26,037 nt of DNA from Kipferlia bialata (lineage: Eukaryota; Fornicata): NCBI GenBank assembly GCA_003568945.1, contig BDIP01000200.1, positions 1-26,037 on the forward strand. Direction: 5' to 3'. The notes under the pieces were generated by a model. The model worked only from the letters and a program-made list of their open reading frames with translations. It did no database searches and was not told where the DNA came from. Below are positions 1 through 10,600 of this stretch, in pieces (the stretch's first letter is position 1; each line of letters opens with the position of its first letter). Position numbers and translations under genes: made by a program.

Positions 1-3
1 GGG

Positions 4-53
<50 letters not shown>
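1..53. repeat. G homopolymer at the window edge
   Basis: The first 53 bases are G apart from one A at position 6. On the minus strand this is a C run inside the intron that follows the last visible exon of the left-hand gene. The right edge of the window also ends in a simple repeat, so both ends look like assembly breaks at low complexity. Confidence 0.95.
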
Positions 54-54
<1 letters not shown>

Positions 55-81
55 AAGAAGGTGAGATAAGGATGTTCATAC

Positions 82-777
82 CCTTGTGCTGAGCGATGCC
101 CTTCTGCATGGGGGCTGGGAAGGCAGACAGAGAGGCACGCTCAAGGTCGGACACTGGGGGTGAGGGCAAAGAGACACAGTCAACTGGGTATAGCCACTGT
201 ACAGGGGGGGGGGGAGAGGGAGAGAGACAGAGAGGAACTCCCAAGGTTAAACAGTGCTAAGGTGGGTCAGGTTTATATACGTATGGGAATATGGGAGAAG
301 GGGTCTGAGAGCAGGAAGAAGAACAGTCTGGATATATATCAACACTGATCACTCCCTACTCCACCACACACCTAGCAGCCTGGGTCCCTGTTGTGTGTGC
401 AACTCTGCTATCTGCTCATCTGGGGTCAGTGTCTGAGATACATAGGACATATATATATACAAAGTCCAACACATGTCAAGACAACTGAACAGCCTCACAA
501 GTACATCAAACAATAGACCATCTGTGTAGGGTACTGTATGTATATGTATCCCATCTGCAGGACAGTGGAGGATAGTATACATCCATCGAGATGAGTACCC
601 ACAGTCCCAAGTAGGGATCGGTATCGGTATCGGTGCCGACATGTATACAACTACCCAACAGCCAGTACCCCATGTCTCAAACATCCCCATATATATGTAT
701 ATATGAATATATGGATAGTGCATCCACCCCCACCTGCTGTCTGTGCCGACAGGAAGGCAAAGGTGCTCTTGCCCACA

Positions 778-782
<5 letters not shown>
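82..782 (-). CDS. Unidentified protein, N-terminal part (three predicted exons, 3' end off the window)
   Basis: Predicted exons in sense order are 782-734, 419-372 and 153-82. The ATG at 782 opens MAVGKSTFAFLSAQTA. The next pieces read DEQIAELHTQQGPRLL and SDLERASLSAFPAPMQKG. All junctions are phase 1 and the frame stays open, which supports the model. Acceptors CTGACCCCAG and CTCACCCCCAG match the signature seen throughout the window, and the third exon ends at a GTATGA donor. The first donor (GTGGGG) is weak, so exon 1 is the least certain part. The gene continues past the left edge. I do not recognise the family: about 56 residues are visible, with no signal peptide or membrane segment. 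It is transcribed divergently from the giant gene at 1628. Confidence 0.45.
226..259 (-). repeat. Diverged echo of the exon 3 head inside the upstream intron (left gene)
   Basis: In the sense direction this stretch resembles the first ~30 bases of the exon beginning at 153; both share a core reading CCTCTCTGTCT. The copy is degenerate, and a C-rich/CT tract separates it from the true acceptor. It is the same kind of structure as the clearer exon-edge copies in the two genes on the right. Confidence 0.45.

Positions 783-826
<44 letters not shown>
783..826. repeat. (CT)n microsatellite upstream of the left gene start
   Basis: About 22 CT units lie directly before the predicted ATG of the left gene. 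In that gene's sense direction this is (GA)n, the opposite of the CT-only repeats found inside introns. It would lie in the 5' untranslated region. Confidence 0.9.
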
Positions 827-829
<3 letters not shown>

Positions 830-1627
830 TTCTCAGGTACGACTCCTCTCCTTCTACCCTAGGTCACCCACTCCAGTCTACTACCCAGAGTGAAGGTTAG
901 ATGGGTATGAGATGATTGTAGCACCCAGTTAGAGAGGGAGGGTAGACTGGACCGCGAGGGGTCACTGAACCGCTGTGTTTCTCACCGACACCCTTATTAA
1001 TATACCAATTCTATTTATACCACTCTGCACCCCTATTCTAGTTCGGCCGACAAAAAGAGTGCACGGGTCACCTCTGTCCCTCTTGCTCCGGGCTGTCTGG
1101 ATCCACCTGCCTATCTGGGTAGTGCTGGCATCAGGGGTACATCTGTGTTCTGCTGAGTGTCGTTATTGGGTACGATTTGATACATACGTACATATTGAGC
1201 ATCTTTGACATGTGGCACTATTTGTGAAGGTGGATTGAATTGACTCACTCTCTATTAAGATTATGTAAAGAGACGCTGCTTCCATTTGATTTGTCATTAT
1301 GCGTAGCTTTCTGGGCATAGACTAGAGTGTGGATACCCTCTCTGTTCTGCTGTTTGTGTGACATATGGATGACATGTTGGCCTCTCACCCCAGTCTGCCT
1401 TCACAGACACTTGCTGACAGGAACTCAGGTCAGTGCTAGCCTTATTATCCCGTCTGGTATCTGTCATAATAACCACCCCCCCGCCCCCCTCTCCCTCTGT
1501 CCAACCTACCTCTGCTTGGTGATGACTTGTCATATACATATATTCCAGTTTTCTGAACCCTTTTTCCTGATTCCAAAAACACGCACAACCCACTGTTGCT
1601 GATCATAGGGTTTGAATCCGTTCTAGA
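827..1627. other. Divergent intergenic region
   Basis: About 800 bases of mostly non-repetitive sequence lie between the left gene (minus) and the giant gene (plus), and should hold both promoters. A plus-strand CTCACCCCAG followed by TCTGCC near 1383-1398 matches the acceptor signature, so a 5' untranslated intron for the giant gene is possible. I could not find a convincing matching donor. I see no tRNA, snRNA or recognisable core promoter element. Confidence 0.5.
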
Positions 1628-4600
1628 ATGGGGTACGATCCGTATGACGATGAGTACGACGACCACTACGACGTGTATGGGGATGATTACTCAGACTCTG
1701 AGTTAGACTCTGAGTCAGACAGACACCAATACCGTCAGAGTAGGGCCACGGTATGGAGGGCCAGTGAGTCTGAGCAGCGTGGCAGACGTGAAGTTCAGAG
1801 ACCATCCCGGAATGAGGCCCCTCGCCGTGTCACGATCCCCCCTCAGAACAAGGCTGCCCTTGCCGCCCTGCCCCTCCTCCCCCACCTCTTCTGTCTCCAG
1901 GAGGGGCCCCCTACCTCATACTCTGACGAGGACAGGAGCCAGCACTACATGGTGTTCGACATCCTCCGCAGTCTGTGTGGCTCTGACCCAGATACTGCCA
2001 AGCTGCTGCCTGCCGACATGTCTCTCGTGTCTCCAGGAATAGAGGCCTCTGTCATCAGAGACACCATCCTCAGCCCTGGCCTTGTCCCCCTGTGGCTGCC
2101 CAAGCACAACAGCCTGCTGTGCTTCCACTGTGTAGAGGAGGCCCTCTTCCTCTACTGCTTCGACCTCCTCCCCCCCACCCAGCCCACAAGGGGCCATGCC
2201 AGTCGCACCACCACTGTGGGTGGACATAAGGGGGCAGCGGTGTCGACAGAAGTCCGTGACCCGAGGCGTGTCCTCCGCCTCGACCCCTCTACTATCACCC
2301 TCCCCTTCTGCGAGCAGCTGGTGCTGCTGAGGGACAAGTGGGAGCCTGTCACCTTCAGCACCAAGGCAGGTATGGCCCTGCCTGAGACCAGGGCCGTGCC
2401 CAGTGGGTACATGATCCACGACTGGCTGCTGGGTACAATGGATCCCTCTCTCGTTAAGGATGTGACGGCTGACCACCCCGTGACGTGGCACCCCCTCGAC
2501 CCCAGATCCATGTACCCTCCCTCCCAGATCAAGTGGGCCAGTGCTGCCTACTTGGCTGTGTCCAAGCTCATCAGGCTGCAGATACAGCTGGGTGGGCACA
2601 CAGGCAGTGTAGGGGAGGCATTGCACCAGGCTGTACTGCTTCGGCTTCGGTGCCACCTCCTCCGCCAGGCACTGCCCGTCATGGCAGAGGACGAGAAGCG
2701 TCTGTGCTCTACTCAGGCATCTTTGCTGGCCCTTCAGACCCCATATATACTCCGAGAGATAGTGGCGAGCACCAAGAAGCTTGAGGGTGTGCCCGGTGTG
2801 TCTGGGTGTGTGGCCCAGTTCGTGGCTGACACCGTCACCACTGCCAAGAGTGTATACCTGGCCTACAACAGCACTGCCATGGCTAGGTGGGCCAAGTACA
2901 CAGACGGGTGTTGTGTCCCCTCCCATGTCCCGGAGGACTCCTCCGTGTTCCTGCCGCCAAGGCTGATGGCCGGTGCCTGCATGCATCCCCTGTCCGAGGT
3001 CGGCAAGTATGTCACAGCTGCCAGTGCAGTGTTTGGTCAGGTGAACCGTCGTACCAAAGACCCAAGCCCCCCTCGCCCCGAGGGTACCAGTGGGATGCAG
3101 GCGAGTGCGCGTCTGCATATGGTGTTCCAGCTGCTGTCTCAGCTCTCGTCACGTGATCTCAACAACCGCATTCTCAGTGAGAAGGCCACTGTGGAGATGA
3201 TCTCCAAGCTTGCTAAGTTAGGAGGGCAGGACAAGTACGATTGGGACTTCTCTACGAGACAGAGTCGTGTAGTGCTGATGCAGTTTGGTGTGCTGCGGGA
3301 GGCCCACCGCATAGCAGTAGCCTTCGACAAGCATAGTGGCCACAACCTGCTAGGGTCAGTGTCCCTCCCTCTAGACCTCAGCATCCTGGAGGGCCTGGTC
3401 CTAGGCTCTAGGGAGGAGGCAGACCTCCTGCATGGCATAGAGCAGTACTTTGGGGGCTACTCTAGCCAGGAGGGCTCTGTCCTTGGTGCTGGGAAGAATG
3501 ACCTCCCTGCGCTGTGGAGTGGCAAGGACCCTGCCATCCAGGAGGAGATCAAGGGCAGGTGGGACAAGTGGGAGGCTGAGAGAGAAGAGAAGCTGGAGGA
3601 GCTTGACACTCAGCGTGCTCTCTACAAGGACCTTATGGCACAGTCAAGAGAGGTCAGGTGTATCTGTGAAGAGGAGAGGCAGAAGGCGAAGGCCAGCCGG
3701 CTTGCCATGACCTACCTACGTAAGGTTATGCAACGCCGTAACCTCACAGAGGCAGAACAGGCCGAGTATGATGAAGGGTACTACGTCAAGAAGAGCTGTG
3801 AGCACTGTCCCCTTGTCTCCCGTGCCAAGGGCCTGTCCGTGGATCGACTCGAGGAGCCTCTGCCCCGCACCAAGCACACCCAGGATGCAATTGTGTTCTA
3901 TCAGTGCATGCCCCCGGTGTTTGCGGCCTTCTTCGAGTTCTACCTGCACCTGGTTAGTGTGTTCTGCAAAGAGGCTGACACCGTCGACAGTGACTCTCGC
4001 TGGTGCTGGGAGCGTGGTAATGGGTGCTCTGGACTCTCCCTCGGAGGGTGTTCCAAGCAGATATCCAAGTCCCACTACCGTGAGGGCTACATCCACCAGT
4101 GCCCCACCAACGACACCTTCTTCACCCCTTGTGCCCGTGTTGGCCTAGAGTTCTACACAACCAGCAAGAGATATCAGCTTCCACTGGTGGGAGCTGAGTG
4201 GGAGCTGCCACACACCATGGTGACTGCTGACACTAGTGACAGCCGGTACAAGGGCACTGAGGAGTACGTGACAGGTACCGGCCACACCCAGAACAAGGTG
4301 ATTGCCGACCAGAGACACTGCACCCAACTGCCCCTGTCCGAGTACATTCAGTTCGGTACTGTGCGTAGCTGTGGGGGCTACCTGCAGGTCAGGTCACTGC
4401 TGGCTGCCGTGTCGGGCAACACCCTCAGGTTCCAGCATGATGCCGTCGCCTGTCTCGCGAGGTCTATCAACCAGGCCGGGCCTTGTGCGTCAGGAGGCGT
4501 AGAGAGAGACTGGAGGGACTACTGGCTGGATCCTGACAACGTATCTAACGCTGTGGAGTGCTGTGTCACCTTTGTGGATAGCCTGGGAGAGAACTGGGAC

Positions 4601-7600
4601 CACCACATCGCCTTGGATACCGTCATTGCCTTGGCAAGGTCTATGGACATAGGGGGACGCCGAGAGGCCATGCGCCTGGTTATGGCACGTGTGTGGAAGT
4701 GTGCCTCCGAGTGGCTTCTCTCCTTACTGCGTTGCCACAGGGACACTCTCGCAGACACCTCCAGGAGACATGACGTCACTGGACTGGAGAAGGCCATCAC
4801 GCGCGTCTCCTGCTATGCCATTCAGTGCTACAGACACGTGGAGGCGACACCTTCATCCGTGATCCAGTACCTGAGGGCTGTCACTGCACGGAGGGACCAT
4901 GAGAGCGACACGAGGTACCACAGTGGCAGATACCGCTCGTCTGACTCTGGACACCACTATGAGCAGGAGGCTGACTATGCTCTGGCCGTCCTCACCCCCG
5001 ACATCCTGAAGCAGATCAACGAGACCCCCTCCCTTCTGTCCCAGTTCCTCGCTGTACACTGTCCAGGCATGGCCCCGGACTCTGATGCAGTTTGGGATGC
5101 ATACGAGCCTAAGGATGATGAGGCACCTGCATGTGTGTTCTGGTGCCGGTCTGCTCTTGGTGTGTTGTCTGTAGACGTTCTGCGAGGGACCGTTCTCCTC
5201 AACGGTCGCACCCTGTCCTCTTTGCCCTACCAGATCACTGAGAGCGATGCATTCGTGACTCTGTTTGGAGGTACTTCTGGGCAGGGCAAGAGACTCGCTG
5301 TGGCATACTCGGAGCAGGAGCGTGCATATGTCACAGTCAAGCCAGTGGGAGACTTCATATACAGTTTCCACACTGCCAACGATGTCAGGGGGAGAGACTG
5401 GTACCACCAATGCGGCTACCTTCGCAGGGACAGTTCCGTGTATATCACACGAGTGGGTGGGGATGGTACCCGTTGGCTCTACGTCCCTAGTGGCAACCTG
5501 AACCACGAGCTGCCTGACTTCATGCAGACCCAGTTCAGACACTGGTACACAGGGCCAGAGTTCAATCCAGTAGTGGACCTCTGGTCAGACGCACCTACCC
5601 GCCGCCTGGCGTTCAACCCCATCCACTCTAAGGAGTTGGAGTGCATTGCTGCCCCATCCAAGTTCTCTGCACTGTCTGAGGTAGTGGAGCAGGGGTGGAT
5701 CATCACCAGAGACGATGGGCAGCGTGTGATATGTCCCGGGGAACCTGTGGCCGAGGCGATGCACGAGGTGGTGAGCTGCCTCGACGACGTCAAGCACGTG
5801 TTGCTGACTGTAGAGAAGGAGGGCGGGGATGCCATTATCTCGCTGGTTCGGCTCAACGTACAGTTCAGAGTGGATGCCAATACATGCTGCGTCACTAGTG
5901 TCGAGTACCCCGACCTGCACATACCTTCATCACCTGTACCACTGGGCACTCTACTGGGTCTTGAGAGTATGCTGGTGCTAGTGGATGGTACTGGAGCACC
6001 CAAGAGGGTGTTGGTCCCACATGGACAGCTGCAGACATGTAGTGCATCTCACAGTCGCAGTGAGCCTGCCGCTTTACATCACTCAGTCCACATCCCAGTA
6101 TCGGCAGACTCCCGCTATGACTCGCCCTCCTCCCTGTTTGTGTATGCAGTGCGTAGTGACCTCAAGTGTCTGGAGTCCACCAGTGTGGAGGGCGACCTCT
6201 ACCTGGCCTGGCTGCATGCTGTCACTGCCAGCACCCTGCCTGACCCTCTCACAGGATGTCCTGGGGCAGAGATGGCCATGGTGCACTTGAGGCGGGGCTG
6301 GACCAATGTACCATACACGGCTCCTATGCACAGGGTACTGGAGGGGATAGTCCAGGCAGCTAGTGGGAAGGAGTTCTTCCCACCTGGTAAGAATCTCTAC
6401 CTGAAGGTTCAGAATGGGGTGCTTGGGGCCTCTAGGGGCTTTGATGATGCTCTCATCCTGCTGGTTGAAGCTCTGTTTAGGCAGAGCACCCAGTTAGAGG
6501 CACTACACCCAGCTGTGGACCAGACCCAGAAGACTAGACACAACAAGCCCGGCCAGATCTTACCCGACCTTGCTTTGGCCCTGCGCAAGGCAGACGTGCT
6601 CCGACGCCAAGTGGCTGGCACTCTGCCTCTAACAATGCACCTATCTGCACATGAACTGGAGCTGATTGGGGGGTGGGGCCAGATTTCCACTCTTATACAA
6701 CCTGGGGATACCCACCCTGGGGCTGCCGCTGCTGTTGCACTGTCCCACTCCTTCTGGACACACACACTGCCCCCTGGTGGCATTTCCAGCATGTTCAGAG
6801 CCAGGCACCCAAAGCATCCCGATACGGAGTTGCGTGTACCTATCATGTCTATCTCCAGAACGGCACTTCTGGAGGGAGAGGCCGCTGCAGGCTCCAGTGG
6901 CAGTTCTAGCCATTATTCCTCTTTCTACTACTCTAGCCGCCGCCCCGCCAAGCTGTCAGGCGACATGTTCGCCGCCCAAGTTCTCCTTGCCCTCTCTCAG
7001 TGTCTGAAGGAGAACCCTCTCAGGGATGGGAGTGACCTGAGTCGCTATCACCTAGCCCTTAGCCAAGTATGCTTCAAGCTGCATGATGTTAGTGGCATAT
7101 CTGTGGTGTGTGGAATGCTGCTCGGGGGACTGGCGCCTTTACAGGGCCCTAGCACCACATCTCCTCTTCCCCGACTGCCAGACTGGTACAAGGACACCTT
7201 TGACTGTCCAACTGTCACTCTGCAGCTGCCTGGGGTCAATGATAGTTCAGGCTGCATTAGCCGGGCAAGAGTATATGGGTTTGAAGTCAGCAGGGAGCTC
7301 TCTTCGCTCTCGAAGAAGAATCGCTTCTACTACAGGTCTGAAATCACGCCTGAAGAAAAGCTGATGAATGAGTTGGTTGCTCAGAGGAAGTCAGTCATTG
7401 ACACGGTGTGTAGGAAAGCAAGTGACGAGCTTGAGTCTCTTTGCAAGGCTCTGATACCATATGTAAAGTCATCTGACATGTACTGGATTCAGCACCCATC
7501 CACAGTTTTCGCTGAGTTCAATGCCAACCCCGGAGCTGCCCCACACGAGCTTCTCCCAAGCATCATAGGAGACGCCATCAAGCGAATCGCCGCGGCACAG

Positions 7601-10600
7601 TTCTCTCAAGACTGCGTTGGATCACATTACTCTGAGACACCCACGTCCATTGGGCTGCCTCCTGAGAAGGCCAGGGAGCTTGACAAGGCGTTCAAGGAGG
7701 CGCTGGAGTCTGTGGGGCCTCAGTTCAAGGCTGGTGTGGCTAGGATGGTGGCTACCTGCAGAGACCGTATCGATAACGGTACCTTCAAGGCAGTGCTACA
7801 TCACGAGGTCCTGCGGCAGTTCATCCAGCAGTCAGTGGCGCTCGCCTCCTCCTTCGCTAGATCAACTGGCGTCACTCAGACTGTTGCAAAGCCCTGGTAC
7901 CCCAGCACTCCACTGCGTATCCCGACTCTCTCCCTCAGTCCTGGAGAGCTTACCCTCTCAGCGACTCTCACAACCCTTGTGCAGAACACCTGTGACACCG
8001 CTGTGTTCAGTGACTTTGACGCAGTGTTCGACCAGTGCATACGGCCTGCCACCAGCAGTGCTGAGCACACACCCAAGCCCTTCCCTCTCCCTACTGATGA
8101 CCCCCTAGTCAGTCAGCCCGTGGGTCAGGCCCTCATGGCTAGTCTCAAGGCTAGTTGGGAGAAGGCGCAGGAGCCTGACACTGACACCTGGACCCTCATA
8201 GACCGGTCTGATGCTAGACGACTGCTAGAAGGGCTCTGTGCAGAAACAACCATCCGCAGAGAGGCCCTGTGGAATGCCGTGCACACCAATATGACCGCAT
8301 GGCTGGGCATACCTACACCTGATGGGAAGGGTGATAGTCCCTGGTCTGTGTTTGGAGGTGTCCACCCAGCCCAGGCAGCAGCCTACCTTCTCACCCGGAT
8401 GACCAAGAATGAGCCTCTGCGCCGTCTCCTCTCTGTGTTCTACACAGCGTGTACCTACGAGCAGAAGGCCCATGCCTGCCTCCGAGAGCTGGACTCCCTG
8501 GGTGACCAGTGTGATACCCACACTCTGCGTCGGTCTGCTAGCCGCATCCGTATCCGCCACACTGGGGAGTGGTCTCCCCTGGCCCACCCTGAGACCCTGC
8601 TCTTTGAGGCTGAGAGGCAGATCATCGTCCGTCCCGAGCAGCATGCTACCGTAGAGGTGATGCTGTCTCATGCCGAGGCTGGTAAGGTGGGGGACATCTT
8701 CCAGATGGCCAACGGGTTTGGCAAGTCGAGTGTGCTGACCCCCCTGCTCTGTGCCAGACTGGCGAGACAGGGTACTATGCCCAGGGTCACTGTCCTGTCC
8801 TCTCTCTTCGACAACAACAGTGCATCTCTCAGGCACTGGCTGGGCGGTCTGCTGGGGATGCGTCTCCTGGCATTCCCCTGTCACCGTACCACCCCCATGA
8901 CCTCTGACCTCGCTGACACCATGCTCAGTCAGCTCAAGGCTGGGAGAGAGTCTGGTGCAGTACTGCTGACTGTGCCTGAGCACTGGCTCTCCCTCCTCCT
9001 CAAGTCACGAGAGACAGACATCAGCGGAGATGCTACACTGGCCCCCAAGCTATGTGCTGTCACAGAGTACATGGACACCCACTGTCTGACAGTGCTCGAT
9101 GAGAGCGATGAGCTGCTCAGTCCTAGGTTCGAGCTGGTCTATTCCATGGGGAAGCAAGGGCATGTTGACGGGGATATCCGTCGGTGGACTGCCATTGGGG
9201 ACGTGCTCTTTGCCGTCAACCTTGCTGGCCAGGAGCTACAGATCAAGTACCCGGGTACATTCACACACGTTGCAGGGGAGGGTAGCAAGGTGGCTGGAGG
9301 CTGGAGGGGCCTGCGCGTCACAGCCAAGCACGAGGAGGCCCAGGATGAGTTGGAGCAGAGGGTGCTGCAGATAGTGCTGGAGCAGCCTCTGATGCGGGAT
9401 GTGGTGGGGCACTATGGCAGTGATACAGTGGAGGCATTTGTGTCCGGTGCTGATGTTGCATTTGCGAGCGACCACCCCAGCTCCCCTGTGCTCCCCACCC
9501 TACTCACCCTCCGTGGCATGCTGCATCACAGCATCCTGCACTCTGTCCTGTGTAAGAGGTGGGGTGTGCAGTATGGGCTAGACCTCTCCAGACGTATGAT
9601 GGCCGTACCCTACAGGGCCAAGGACACACCCTCAGACAGGGCAGACTACTCCCACCCTGACGTGGCCCTGGCCCTCACCTACCTCTCCTACTTCTACACA
9701 GGCCTGAACCTACCCCAGTTTAGGGAGGTCCTAGGCTATGTGCTAGCTGGAGACGCCAAGGCTGCCAGGTGGCGCCGCATCATAGCCCATGCCGACTCTC
9801 ACACTGGTGACGTGTGTGTCCCTGAGAGTATGAGGGCAGTGGAGTGTATCAACCTCAAGGACTCCGCACTCATATCCTCCCTCCACCGTGCCCTGCGCTA
9901 CAACATGCAGGCCATCCGGTACTACCTGGTGCACCATGCCTTCAAGAGAGAGTCCAAGCAGTTCCCATCACGCCTCCAGTCTTCCTCGTGGGACATGGCT
10001 GCCACTCAATGTATAGGGTTCAGTGGCACTAACGACTCTGCCGTCATCCTACCCGCTGGGGTGAGGCAGCGTGAGCTAGACCCCCTGGTTCACACCAACG
10101 GTACCATCTTGTCATACCTCACCCACCGAGACAACAAGTATGCGGCACTCAAGGTGCCCGAGGTAGGGAGAGAGATCCTAAGACAGACTGTCGAGCTGGG
10201 ATGCACTGTCCTGATAGATGCCGGTGCCCAAATGATAGACCTCGACAACGATGATGTGGCACGGGAGTGGCTGGCTCTGTCGGATGCCTCTGCTGAGGCT
10301 GTCGTGTACTTCTCTGAGGAGTCTAATGGACTGACAGTCCTCACCCGGCAGGGTGTCCAGATGAGGCTCAAGTCCAGTCCCTATGCACTCAACCTCAGTC
10401 GGTGTCTGTGCTACTACGATGACTTCCACAGTAGGGGCACTGACCTACCAGGCCTACCCAAGTCAGGCATTAGGGCAGTGCTGACCCTAGGTCCCAGTCT
10501 CAAGAAGGAGAAGCTTGTGCAGAGCGCTATGAGGCTCAGACAGCTATCCCGAGGCCAGTCTGTGACATACCTTGCCCCCCCTGAGGTACATGCGGAGCTG

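Noticed and set aside
633-900. Plus-strand Ser-Leu repeat open frames
   Set aside because: They are translations of a CT microsatellite, with no supporting context.
1916-3118. Long antisense open frame (400 codons) opposite the giant gene
   Set aside because: It mirrors the GC-rich codon pattern of the sense gene, has no recognisable motif, and lies opposite a convincing coding frame.
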